Of a DNA stretch of 64,000 bases, positions 50,823-59,555 are shown piece by piece; the first letter of the stretch is position 1, and the number at the start of each line of letters is the position of its first letter. The position numbers and the translations under genes are program-made. The DNA comes from JAMXLG01 sp963818925. Its GTDB lineage: Bacteria > Vulcanimicrobiota > Vulcanimicrobiia > Vulcanimicrobiales > Vulcanimicrobiaceae. The notes under the pieces are model-generated. The model was not told where the DNA came from. It did no database searches and saw nothing but the letters and a program-made list of their open reading frames with translations. The stretch covers positions 930,001 to 994,000 of the forward strand of contig CAWFTN010000001.1 in the NCBI GenBank assembly GCA_963818925.1, read 5' to 3'.

Positions 50823-52808
50823 GTGTCCTCAGGAGTCCAAGGAACTAACGTCCCACCCGTTTCATTCCCGGGCATTGCGTCGGGTATCGACTACAACGCG
50901 ATCATCTCGAAGTTGACATCGCTAACGCTGTCGCAGAACGTCTCGCTCAATGCGCAGATCACGACGCTTAATAATGCGAACACCGAGCTGATCAAGATCA
51001 ACAACATGCTGAATTGCGTCCAAAGCGCTCTCGGCAATCTCTCGGACCCGCTCCTGTTCAATTCATGGCTTGCGACGTCGAGCAACGCGACGGAAGGCAC
51101 CGCGAGCTCAATGAACGGGCAAACGCCAGTCGCCGGCACGTACACGATTCTCAATCAAACGCAAGCGACGGCAACGACGATTACGAACAACGCCGCCGCC
51201 GGTCACTCGATCACCGACGGCGCTCCTCCGTCGGATTCCATCGTTCTCGCGAAGTCGTATGCGGCGGTAACGCCGTCGAACGGCAGCGGCGCTTCCGGGA
51301 ACGGCAGCGTGACGGTTTGCGGACAAACGATTTCGTACAACGTCAATGTCGATTCAGTCGATAGCATTTTGACGAAGATTCAACAGGCGGTATTCAACGC
51401 CGGCGATCACACCTTCACGGCGTCGCTCAATGCCGCCGGAGAAGTCGTCATGTCGTCGTCGCAACAACCGATTACGCTCGGCTCGCCGAGCGATTCCGGC
51501 AATATCCTTCAAGTGTTGAAGCTGTCGACGGCGCAGGTCAACAATACTGCGACGAGCGGAAGCATCACCGGCACGTCAAACATCGGCGGCATCAATCAAG
51601 CCGCGGCGTTCAACAGTTCGACGAACGCCGGGTATGCAACGCCGGTCACCTCCGGATACTTCACGATTAACGGCGTCCACATTAACGTATCGGCATCGGG
51701 CGATAACACGGCGTCGGTCATAGCACGTATCAATTCGAGCAATGCGGGCGTCCTGGCGTCGTACGACGCGACGACGAACAAGATCACGCTCACCGCGACC
51801 GCGACGGGGCCGCAGAGCATCGTCCTAGGCGCGGCAGGAGATTCGAGCAATTTTCTGAGTGCGGCGGGCCTCACGAGCGCGAGCGGTGCGACGAAGGTTG
51901 TCGGTACGCAGGCGTCCGTAACGGTTCAAGGGCCGTCCGGCGTGACGAACACGGTCTACAGCAACTCGAATCAGGTCACAAATGCGATTCCCGGCGTGCA
52001 GCTGACCGTCAACAGCTTTTCGACGCCGTATACCGTATCCGTCGGTTCCGACTCGTCGAAGCTCGTCAGCGCGCTGAACACGTTTGTCTCGGCATACAAT
52101 ACGGCGATCACGGAAATCAACAACGCGACGATCGCGCCCGCCGTCATTACGCCGCAGAAGGGATCCTCGACGACAGCCCAATCGGCATCGGTCGGCGGCG
52201 GCGTGCTGTGGAACAGCGACATTCAGAACGTTAAGAATGAACTAACGAGCCTCGTCACCGGATTCTTCGGCAACTCGAGCGGCGGATACAATTCGCTATC
52301 GTCGATCGGCCTGCAACTCACCGATTCGTTCACGACGCTCGCGACAGCGTCGACGAGCGGCCAGACCAGTTCGACGAATCCCAATGCGCCGGTGTCGACG
52401 CAACAGCTTCAGGGAACCGACGGCACGTTCCAGGGTCTCGACGTGTCGAAATTAACCGCCGCGCTGGCCGCAAATGCGAGCCAGGTGCAGGCGATCTTCC
52501 AAGGTGCGAATAGCATCAGCAACAACCTCGGCAGCTATCTCGGTAACGTGACCGGTCTGCCGACGCTGCTCAACAGCGGCATCGTCGGTTCACTGCCCAA
52601 CGCCGGCGTCGCGATCATCCAAGGGTTCGAGAATACGAACACCGATCGTATCGCGACGCTAAGCAGTCAGATTCAGCAGATCACCGATAACGCGAATTCG
52701 CAAGCCGACCAGCTTCGTACCGAGTTTACGGCGACCGAAGGTCAGCTAGCGGTGTACCAATCGCTCCAGCAACAACTATCAGGCTTTTTCAGTGGGAACG
52801 GCGGCTAA
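50823..52808 (+). CDS. fliD: Flagellar filament cap protein FliD (HAP2)
   Basis: 661 residues from GTG 50823. The N-terminal FPGIASGIDYNAIISKLTSL and the C-terminal coiled region with NTDRIATLSSQIQQITDNAN and TEFTATEGQLAVYQSLQQQLSGFF are FliD hallmarks. The central Ser/Thr/Asn-rich beta domains (about 100-480) are longer than in enteric FliD (468 residues in total). It folds flagellin subunits at the filament tip. Confidence 0.94.
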   Translation: MSSGVQGTNVPPVSFPGIASGIDYNAIISKLTSLTLSQNVSLNAQITTLNNANTELIKINNMLNCVQSALGNLSDPLLFNSWLATSSNATEGTASSMNGQTPVAGTYTILNQTQATATTITNNAAAGHSITDGAPPSDSIVLAKSYAAVTPSNGSGASGNGSVTVCGQTISYNVNVDSVDSILTKIQQAVFNAGDHTFTASLNAAGEVVMSSSQQPITLGSPSDSGNILQVLKLSTAQVNNTATSGSITGTSNIGGINQAAAFNSSTNAGYATPVTSGYFTINGVHINVSASGDNTASVIARINSSNAGVLASYDATTNKITLTATATGPQSIVLGAAGDSSNFLSAAGLTSASGATKVVGTQASVTVQGPSGVTNTVYSNSNQVTNAIPGVQLTVNSFSTPYTVSVGSDSSKLVSALNTFVSAYNTAITEINNATIAPAVITPQKGSSTTAQSASVGGGVLWNSDIQNVKNELTSLVTGFFGNSSGGYNSLSSIGLQLTDSFTTLATASTSGQTSSTNPNAPVSTQQLQGTDGTFQGLDVSKLTAALAANASQVQAIFQGANSISNNLGSYLGNVTGLPTLLNSGIVGSLPNAGVAIIQGFENTNTDRIATLSSQIQQITDNANSQADQLRTEFTATEGQLAVYQSLQQQLSGFFSGNGG

Positions 52809-52814
52809 TTCGTG

Positions 52815-53261
52815 ATGAAGGCATCGGCCGAACAAAAGTATCTCGAGACTTCGATCGCGACGGCATCGAAAGAAGATTTGATCGTAAAAATCTTCGATGT
52901 GCTGATCATCGCAGCGCAACAAGCCTACGAGAAGCTGACGAGCGACCGCGACGATATCACCGGCATTCACAAGGCGCTGCTCCGCGCGCAACGCGCGTGC
53001 AGCCTTCTCATGGGTTCGCTCGACATGGAGATCGGCGGCGAGCTCTCGAAAAATCTGTTTCGCGTCTACGAGTTCTGGCATCACGAGCTCGTGATGGCGA
53101 ACATGCAGAAGGACGCAACGCGGGTGGAGCGCCTGCTGCCCTACTTCCGCGATTATCGCGACACGTGGAATACGGCGGTCGCTCAGTTCAAGGCCATGAA
53201 GAACGCGCAACGCGTCGCGCACGCGGGCGAAGGGGGCTCCTCGTTTGCAGCCGTCGGTTGA
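52815..53261 (+). CDS. fliS: Flagellin export chaperone FliS
   Basis: 148 residues from ATG 52815 (GTG 52812 directly before). It is helical, with FliS motifs YLETSIATASKEDLIVKIFDVLI near the N-terminus and the GGELSKNLFRVYEFWHHELVMANMQKD segment. It binds the C-terminus of flagellin and prevents early polymerisation. It lies 6 bases after fliD. Confidence 0.92.
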   Translation: MKASAEQKYLETSIATASKEDLIVKIFDVLIIAAQQAYEKLTSDRDDITGIHKALLRAQRACSLLMGSLDMEIGGELSKNLFRVYEFWHHELVMANMQKDATRVERLLPYFRDYRDTWNTAVAQFKAMKNAQRVAHAGEGGSSFAAVG

Positions 53262-53643
53262 TTCCGGTCAGACCTTACTCGAGGCCGTCGCGCGCGACGT
53301 CAACGAACTCGAACGTCTTTGTATAGAGATCGACGCATCGATCAATGAACGGAATTGGAAACGCCTAGGCGCAGCGCTCGTCGATTCGCGGCGCGTGACG
53401 CATGCCGTGCAGAACGGAATGGGCGACGCGGTTGCGTATCGCACGGCCGAGTTCGATAAAGCGGTGTTTACGCGCCTCCAAGAAATCTATGCATATCGCC
53501 AGGAGCGCATGAATGCGCTGCAAGAGATTCATGACGATATCGGCCAACGCTTGCGTCAGCTCTCGCGTTGGAAGACGTATGCGCGCGGCGTCACGATCGG
53601 CGAAGGCACGCGCCGTTCCGCGGGACTAGACAGCCGGCGTTAA
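53245..53643 (+). CDS. FliT-like small helical protein
   Basis: 132 residues from TTG 53245, overlapping fliS by 17 bases and preceded by a GGGGG stretch. It is entirely helical and charged (ELERLCIEIDASINERNWKRL, YAYRQERMNALQEIHDDIGQRL). The position directly after fliS is where fliT, the FliD chaperone, is usually found. Sequence evidence is weak. Its stop overlaps the end of a minus-strand glycosyltransferase gene. Confidence 0.6.
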   Translation: MQPSVDSGQTLLEAVARDVNELERLCIEIDASINERNWKRLGAALVDSRRVTHAVQNGMGDAVAYRTAEFDKAVFTRLQEIYAYRQERMNALQEIHDDIGQRLRQLSRWKTYARGVTIGEGTRRSAGLDSRR

Positions 53644-54407
53644 GCGCCCGGCCAGACGTACGAAATTGCGGCCGATTCGTGCCGCTCGGTACCCGATGCC
53701 GACTGAGCCAGCGGTACGAGCTGCTGTATGCCGTCTTTAAGCACGGCCATTCGCGGTTCGGACGTAACACGCGCATTTTCCCAGGCTTCCGGCTGGACTG
53801 CGCCGCTCGTGCGATCGAAGTGACCGCAGCGAACGCCGGGATGAAGAACAACCTTGAAGCTGTCCGCGCGAAGGCGCGCGCAGAAGAGATAGTCTTCATT
53901 GCAGACGCGCACGCGGGACGCGGTCGGCTCGATGAAAATGTGCGCGCTAAAGTACGGCGGCTGCATCGAAGGCAACGCATCGAGACGCAGGAGCACGCAT
54001 CCGAAGCCGACGCCGTCGACGGCTACCGGCGCTTCGCCGAAGCCCGGAACGTTTGCGCTCGTGGTGTCGTCGGGATTCCATTTGTCGACCGCCATAGGAC
54101 GAAAACCGTCACGGGAATAGTAGAGCGCACCAGCGAGGGCGCACGCCGGGTCCTCGTCGAGGACGGCGGAAAGCTTTGCCAACGCGTCTTTCGGCAGCAC
54201 CATGTCATCGTCGCACATCAACAGGCGGTCCGCGCCGCGTGCGAGCGCGCGACGCACGATCAATTCGCGTTGCGCCGGAACGTAGTTCCCGGTGACGACT
54301 GTGCGATCCATCGACGTGACGGTCGCGGGTGTCTCGAGTGCGCTCAAACTCTCGACGAACGGCTTCGTGGGAGAACCGCTGGTCGGGATGCCGATAAAAA
54401 GCTTCAC
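53640..54407 (-). CDS. Small GT-A glycosyltransferase
   Basis: 255 residues from GTG 54407, overlapping the upstream stop by 4 bases. It has a GT-A fold: LFIGIPTSGSPTKPF at the start, RADRLLMCDDDMVLP-type motif with three aspartates (about residues 63-72) for the nucleotide-sugar metal, and VDGVGFGCVLLRLDAL. There is no membrane helix. It is the last gene of the sulfotransferase/PHP/ATPase operon and lies back to back with the flagellar fliS region. Confidence 0.78.
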   Translation of the reverse strand: MKLFIGIPTSGSPTKPFVESLSALETPATVTSMDRTVVTGNYVPAQRELIVRRALARGADRLLMCDDDMVLPKDALAKLSAVLDEDPACALAGALYYSRDGFRPMAVDKWNPDDTTSANVPGFGEAPVAVDGVGFGCVLLRLDALPSMQPPYFSAHIFIEPTASRVRVCNEDYLFCARLRADSFKVVLHPGVRCGHFDRTSGAVQPEAWENARVTSEPRMAVLKDGIQQLVPLAQSASGTERHESAAISYVWPGA

Positions 54408-55864
54408 TCGGCGAGTGCGTTCTTAAATGCGGCGACGAGCGCGCGCGCGGCCGTGTCGAGCTGCGGCTCCGTTTGGAATAACACGCCCGTCGTGCGATCG
54501 ATGCGCAAGCGGACAAACAGCTTCTGCAGCGTCGTCATCGCGGTTTGCGCGTAGACGCGAAGCGCGTTTTCCAATGCGGCGCTCGAAGAATCGTTCGGAT
54601 CCAGCCCGGCGAGGCGCTGCGCTTGCAGTGCGAGCGTCAATTGGCGCGCTTTCACAAAGTCCCATCGCTCGCGTTCTTCGTTGATTTTCGCAATGACGAC
54701 GAGCGTCGGTTCCGTCAATTCCGTTTCGAGAAATAACGCGTCTTTCGGTGCGTTTATCTCGCCGATGGGTACCGGTTTTATATCCTGAAGTGCGGAGAGA
54801 AGTTGTCCCGCGTACTCCGAGATCGGTTCCTTTTTGCCTAGGCGTTCGTGCAATTGGATGCGATGCAGCACTTGTGATTGCGCATCGAGATGCTTTCGCA
54901 AGCCGAGCGTATCGACGCCGTTTGCATCGGTCGCGCACGCGAGGGCGCTTGCAAAGATACAATGGCTCAGAATCGTCGGCGACTTCGACCCGCTGAATGT
55001 CCGCTCGAAAAACGCGACGGTGGCGCGATCGAACTTCGCGTACAGAACGACGGCTTCGCGCGGCGGTCCCGGTTCAGGCTCTGGCGCAGGTCGCGGTTCC
55101 GGTTCGATGACAGGCTCGGGTTCCGGAGCGGCTTCGCGCGCGATCGGCGGCGCGGCGGACGAAAGCGCCGCTTCCGCCGCCTCATGAATCAGCGTTTCTT
55201 CGACATCGAGTTCATAGAACGGCAACTCGTCGGCTGGAATATCGACGGGGACTAAGGGCTTAGGGACAAAGAGCGTCGGATCGGCCCGTTCGAGTTCCGC
55301 GCTAAAAGCGATCGACGCACGGTTCTTGCGCTCGACTTGAAAGGTGCGCGCGCCGACGACGGCCGCGCCGGTTGTGCGAACCGAAGGGGAGAAAACCAAC
55401 GGTGTTCCGCCGAGACGGACGCCCAGTTTCCAGACGAACGTGCGGCGCGTCCCGGCCGGCATCTCGCCGACGTCGATTCCGGCCCCGAGAAAACGTTCGG
55501 CGTCGTCTTCACTGGCGGGCCGTCCGTCCATGACGAACGAGCCGGGACGATAGCCTGCGCCGCCCGGCACAGGAACACCGATGACGACGTTACGTGCCGT
55601 TTGCGCGCCTTCGCTCGCGACGCTCAGCGAAGCCGTGACGACGGCGCCGGGAATCACGCCTGTCCGAGGGTTCGCGGTCAGCGATGCAGTCAGAACGGCC
55701 GTCTTCGGCTGCGGCGTGGGCTGCTCTTCGACGAGCATTGCGCCGTCGGTTAGTTCGCGCGTCTGCCATGCCGTGGGTGTCGGCGTTGCGAGCCCAAGCG
55801 CGGCGCGCTGAAGCTCGATCAGCCGCATGTCGGCACTTAGCTCGAAGTCCGGATCGACGCTCAC
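54404..55864 (-). CDS. DUF11-like protein with EP-rich linker and helical C-terminus
   Basis: 486 residues from GTG 55864. About 55-200 resembles a DUF11-type beta sandwich (ARNVVIGVPVPGGAGYRPGS, then IDVGEMPAG). An EPEP-rich linker (about 247-275) follows. The final 200 residues are helical with no known motif. DUF11 domains are usually on the cell surface, yet this protein has no signal peptide and is encoded between an ATPase and a glycosyltransferase. It shares one base with the ATPase stop. Its function is unknown, perhaps as a partner of the ATPase. Confidence 0.7.
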   Translation of the reverse strand: MSVDPDFELSADMRLIELQRAALGLATPTPTAWQTRELTDGAMLVEEQPTPQPKTAVLTASLTANPRTGVIPGAVVTASLSVASEGAQTARNVVIGVPVPGGAGYRPGSFVMDGRPASEDDAERFLGAGIDVGEMPAGTRRTFVWKLGVRLGGTPLVFSPSVRTTGAAVVGARTFQVERKNRASIAFSAELERADPTLFVPKPLVPVDIPADELPFYELDVEETLIHEAAEAALSSAAPPIAREAAPEPEPVIEPEPRPAPEPEPGPPREAVVLYAKFDRATVAFFERTFSGSKSPTILSHCIFASALACATDANGVDTLGLRKHLDAQSQVLHRIQLHERLGKKEPISEYAGQLLSALQDIKPVPIGEINAPKDALFLETELTEPTLVVIAKINEERERWDFVKARQLTLALQAQRLAGLDPNDSSSAALENALRVYAQTAMTTLQKLFVRLRIDRTTGVLFQTEPQLDTAARALVAAFKNALAE

Positions 55865-56823
55865 TAGGCTCTACGGGCGAAGAGCCGCGCGAAGAAGCTC
55901 TGCGGACGAGGTGGCTCCGGAACCGAAGCCGCTCCGTTCGCGGATGACAGCTCGACCGCGGGCGATGCGGGGACGGACTTCGGATTCATCGTGATACCGC
56001 GGGCGACGAGCGAGGTTCGAACGTGATCTTCGATCACGAGCGTGCTCGCGCGGTCCGCCGCCTCTTGCATCGCCAGATGTGCGATCATCGTTATGCGGCG
56101 GGGAACGCCGGATGCTGCCTCGGTGAGCAGCATACGTGCTTCCGGAGTGAAGAGCTGTGTCCCAGGCGCTATTCCGGCGCGCGAGAGACGATAATCGAGC
56201 ACGGCGAGCGACGTTGGTTCGTCCAGCGGCATGAGCCGGATCCAGGAGTCGACGCGATCTGCGAGGTTGCCCCTCGCATTGATTCGCGTTTCGAGCTCCG
56301 CTTGTCCGAAGAGCAGAATGTTCAGTAATTTGCGCTGCGGCACGTGATAGTTGAGCAGCATGCGCAGCGCTTCGAGATTCTCGTCGCTTAGATTCTGCGC
56401 TTCATCGATGATCAGCACGAGCGTGCGTTTCTCGAGAACGGCCGTTTCGAAGAAGAAGTTCTTGAGCGCATTTTTCAGTGCGGCACTCGAACGTGGGGGC
56501 AGCGCGAGTCCGAACACGCGGCCGACTGCGATCAAAAATTCCGTCTCGGTTGCGAACGAGGGATCGAGGATCTTCCCGAGGACGATACGGTCATCGGTGA
56601 GGAGCTCTTGCTCGAGCGCGCCGCTCAAGCTCGTCTTTCCGGTCCCGGGATCGCCGAGAACGACGGTCAATCCGCGCGACGCATCGACGGAGTCGTAGAG
56701 GCGCTCCTTGGCCTTGCGCAATGCGCCAAGTTCACAATAAAAATACGGATCAGCCGTATCTAAGAACGGATCGCGCTCGAGTCCGAAGAAGCTAAAATAC
56801 CTCGACATTGGGTGAACCTTCAT
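55864..56823 (-). CDS. ExeA/TniB-like AAA ATPase
   Basis: 319 residues. It begins YFSFFGLERDPF, a signature of ExeA (GspA)-type ATPases. Walker A GDPGTGKTSL is near residue 58, Walker B LVLIIDEAQNL near 135, and the LLFGQAELE sensor follows. The C-terminal 45 residues are a low-complexity tail ending FFARLFARRA. ExeA works with ExeB in type II secretin assembly, but no exeB or peptidoglycan-binding domain is here. ATG 56823 was used; ATG 56808 is possible. Confidence 0.88.
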   Translation of the reverse strand: MKVHPMSRYFSFFGLERDPFLDTADPYFYCELGALRKAKERLYDSVDASRGLTVVLGDPGTGKTSLSGALEQELLTDDRIVLGKILDPSFATETEFLIAVGRVFGLALPPRSSAALKNALKNFFFETAVLEKRTLVLIIDEAQNLSDENLEALRMLLNYHVPQRKLLNILLFGQAELETRINARGNLADRVDSWIRLMPLDEPTSLAVLDYRLSRAGIAPGTQLFTPEARMLLTEAASGVPRRITMIAHLAMQEAADRASTLVIEDHVRTSLVARGITMNPKSVPASPAVELSSANGAASVPEPPRPQSFFARLFARRA

Positions 56824-56843
56824 TTGACTTCAGGCGCATAAGC

Positions 56844-57668
56844 TCATTGTCGCGCCCGACGGTTGAGCGCTTCGCGGAGCCGTTCGATCTCCGCGTTTGG
56901 AAACGGCACGCCGATCGGACGCCCATCGACCGGCGCATGGAAGTCCGTCCCCGCCGTCGCAAGCAGGCCGTGGCTGTGCGCCTTTTCGAGCAGATGTGCT
57001 TGCATTTGCGCGTCGGCCGTGGGATGCACGATTTCGATGCCGTCTATCCCGAGATCGATCAATTCTCCCAGGTCGGATGCATTATGCAGGCGCTTCGGAT
57101 GCGCGGCGATTGCAACCCCGCATGACGCGCGGATCAAATCGATGGCGGCCGCGGACGTCAAGCGTTCCAGCGGTACGTACGCATTCGCATCATCAGCCAA
57201 GTAGCGGTCGAATGCATCTTGCACCGTCGCAACGGCGCCGCATGCGACGAGTGCGCGTGCAAGATGCGGTCGCCCGAGGCTTGCGGTTCCCGGCGCGTGT
57301 GCGCGCACGTCGTCAAGTGAAACATCGATTCCGTGACGCCGCACCGCATCCACCATGCACGACATGCGGTCCTCACGTGCAAGCCGTTGGCGGCGGAGCG
57401 ATTCGAGCAGCGGCGACGCTTTATCGGCAACGCCGTACGCAAGCAGATGCACCGTATGACCGTCATGATGCGAATCGACTTCAAGGCCGGGAATCGACCG
57501 CGCTGCGAGATCTTCGGGCAACGGATACGCGTCGAGCGTATCGTGGTCGGAGATGCAGAACAGATCGAGCGCGCGCGCGCGAATTTCGTCTAGAAGGCGT
57601 TCGACGTTCCACACGCCGTCGGAGCAGCGTGTGTGCAAATGAAGATCTATGAGTGTACTTGCGTTCAC
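56844..57668 (-). CDS. PHP-domain phosphoesterase (RNase AM/YciV-like)
   Basis: 274 residues from GTG 57668, overlapping the sulfotransferase stop by 4 bases (the frame is open 13 codons further). Metal-binding PHP motifs are DLHLHTRCSDG, ISDHDT, AAHPKR and GTDFHAP, with ASLGRPHLARAL in the middle. Related enzymes remove nucleotides from 5' RNA ends or hydrolyse 3',5'-bisphosphate nucleotides. The latter activity would suit recycling of PAP, the by-product of the sulfotransferase encoded just before it. Confidence 0.87.
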   Translation of the reverse strand: MNASTLIDLHLHTRCSDGVWNVERLLDEIRARALDLFCISDHDTLDAYPLPEDLAARSIPGLEVDSHHDGHTVHLLAYGVADKASPLLESLRRQRLAREDRMSCMVDAVRRHGIDVSLDDVRAHAPGTASLGRPHLARALVACGAVATVQDAFDRYLADDANAYVPLERLTSAAAIDLIRASCGVAIAAHPKRLHNASDLGELIDLGIDGIEIVHPTADAQMQAHLLEKAHSHGLLATAGTDFHAPVDGRPIGVPFPNAEIERLREALNRRARQ

Positions 57669-58747
57669 GATCTCTGTCCTACCGTGTGATGTGCGCGTTC
57701 GAGCCATTGCGTGAGAGACGCCTCGAGAAGCGGTCGCTCAATTGACGAAATCGTCCATCGTGCATCGCTTGGGTCCGGAATATCCGCATCGCTCGAGAAC
57801 GGCGCAGTCGTGCCGTACTGCAGTTCTACGCGGCGATTGTCATCGGCGAAGCGCTCCAAGAACCGCTCGTAATCATCGCGCTGTAACAGAGAAAACCGCC
57901 GATCGAACAACTCGCGCGGGACGGCGGGAACGTGCTGGGCGATAAAGTCGTCGGGATTGTCCGGCAAACCAACCTCCGGAAACAGTTGAACGAACGCCGT
58001 GCCGAGTAGATGCCCGAAACTCAAACTCTCGTTCATTCGCGTCCGGTGCACGTCGAGACGGAGGTCGGCGGGAGCGAAGTGCGGTACGAGGGACGAGACC
58101 GCATCTAAAAAGTTATGAATAACTGCAAGCGAATCGTTGCCCGGCAGATACTGCCGTACATGGACGTGTTCGGTGCCCACTGCGTCCGCAAACGGTGCGA
58201 GCAGTTCGGTCGCTTGCAATGTGACGCGCCGGCCGCTGGCATCAAAGCTGCCGTTCTGAAGAATTCCGTCGATAAACTCGGAGAACAAACGAACATTCCC
58301 GTGCTTGACGCGTTCCGCATACATCGATTCAGCGAAGGCCGGCTGGGCCCGCAGATAGACCAGCACCTTTACAAGGTAGCCCCGCGCTTGAATGCCGTTA
58401 ACGAGCGCCTGCAGGGCGCTGGGCCGCTCGAACAGCAACGAGAACTCTTCGGACGAAAGAATCGCGTTCGGTGCGTCGTTCGAGGCTAAGTCACCGAGAA
58501 GGCGATGCGTCTCGGCGTGAGAGGCGTTATCGAGCAGCTCCCAAGCGACCGCATGTTGTCCGGGAACGACGCCATACCAGCCGACGCTTGGAAAATGAAG
58601 TCCAGCCTCGGCCAACGTCGCCGCGTTCCATTGTAAGAAGTTCTGCAAGAGCGTGGTCGCCGTCTTATGCGTTCCAATATGAAGGACGCAAATGCGCTCG
58701 GTCACTTCTAAGCTATCGGACCGCAGTGCCGATTCATTAAACGGCAT
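57665..58747 (-). CDS. PAPS-dependent sulfotransferase family protein
   Basis: 360 residues. The 5'-phosphosulfate loop is HIGTHKTATTLLQ (about 23-35). The 3'-phosphate-binding Arg and Ser fit VYLRAQPAFAESMY (about 130-143). Such enzymes transfer sulfate from PAPS to sugars, lipids or peptides. Divergent from cysD and cysNC, which make PAPS. The ATG at 58747 shares the palindrome GCATGC with the cysD start; a GTG at 58705 is an alternative. The acceptor is unknown; a surface glycan is plausible. Confidence 0.82.
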   Translation of the reverse strand: MPFNESALRSDSLEVTERICVLHIGTHKTATTLLQNFLQWNAATLAEAGLHFPSVGWYGVVPGQHAVAWELLDNASHAETHRLLGDLASNDAPNAILSSEEFSLLFERPSALQALVNGIQARGYLVKVLVYLRAQPAFAESMYAERVKHGNVRLFSEFIDGILQNGSFDASGRRVTLQATELLAPFADAVGTEHVHVRQYLPGNDSLAVIHNFLDAVSSLVPHFAPADLRLDVHRTRMNESLSFGHLLGTAFVQLFPEVGLPDNPDDFIAQHVPAVPRELFDRRFSLLQRDDYERFLERFADDNRRVELQYGTTAPFSSDADIPDPSDARWTISSIERPLLEASLTQWLERAHHTVGQRS

Positions 58748-59555
58748 GCCCAGCTCCCTCGACGTCTACCTCGACGAACTCGAAGCCCGGACGATCTTCA
58801 TCCTGCGCGAGGCGTATTCGTGCGTCAATCCGCTTGCGATGCTGTGGTCGATCGGCAAAGACTCAACCGCACTGCTCTGGATGGTTCGCAAAGCCTTCCT
58901 CGGTGACGTCCCGTTTCCGCTCGTCCTGCTCGATACCGGGATGGAATTCCCGGAAGTCTATCAATTTCGCGATTGGCTCGTCGACGAGTGGAATTTACCG
59001 GTCGAAGCCGAGAAGTGCCCGCCGGAGAGCACCGTCGATCCGACGCTGCCGCCCGCTTCCCGTCATGCGGCGCGAAAGACGGCCGGACTGCGCGCGTTGA
59101 TCGAACGCGAGAAGTATCGCGGCATTATTTTAGGCATCCGTCGCGACGAACAAGCGATTCGCGCCAAAGAGCGCATCTTCTCGCCGCGCAACGCCGACGG
59201 GTCATGGGATCCGCGAATGCAGCCGCCGGAACTGTGGGAGTACTTCCCGTACGACATTCCCGACGGCGCGCACGTGCGCATTCATCCGCTCTTACACTGG
59301 ACGGAACTCGATATTTGGCGCTATACGCTACGCGAGAAGATTCCCTACGTTCCGCTGTATCTCGCGAAGAACGGTAAGCGTTACCGTTCGCTCGGGGAGA
59401 GCAACATCACGTTCCCGATCGACAGCGACGCCGATACGGTCGAGCGCGTCATCGCCGAGTTGGAAGTAACGCGTCAACCCGAGCGCGCCGGGCGCGCGAT
59501 GGATAGCGAGAGCGAAGACGCGTTCGAACGTCTGCGTACGTCAGGATACATGTGA
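58746..59555 (+). CDS. cysD: Sulfate adenylyltransferase subunit 2
   Basis: 269 residues from ATG 58746. The PP-loop motif WSIGKDSTALLWMVRKAF is near residue 34. Later motifs are LDTGMEFPEVYQFRDWL, LGIRRDEQAIRAKERIFSPR and HPLLHWTELDIWRY, all typical of CysD. It makes APS from sulfate and ATP together with CysN. It is shorter than enteric CysD (302 residues). The stop overlaps the cysNC start by 4 bases. Confidence 0.94.
   Translation: MPSSLDVYLDELEARTIFILREAYSCVNPLAMLWSIGKDSTALLWMVRKAFLGDVPFPLVLLDTGMEFPEVYQFRDWLVDEWNLPVEAEKCPPESTVDPTLPPASRHAARKTAGLRALIEREKYRGIILGIRRDEQAIRAKERIFSPRNADGSWDPRMQPPELWEYFPYDIPDGAHVRIHPLLHWTELDIWRYTLREKIPYVPLYLAKNGKRYRSLGESNITFPIDSDADTVERVIAELEVTRQPERAGRAMDSESEDAFERLRTSGYM

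Noticed and set aside
55060..55160. Repetitive GGTTCCGG-like stretch that looks like a tandem repeat or array
   Set aside because: It encodes the EP-rich linker of the DUF11-like protein. No spacer structure exists, so it is not a CRISPR.
54880..56330. Plus-strand open frames opposite the DUF11-like and ATPase genes
   Set aside because: Arg/Ser-rich composition typical of antisense shadows of GC-rich genes, while the minus strand has clear family motifs.
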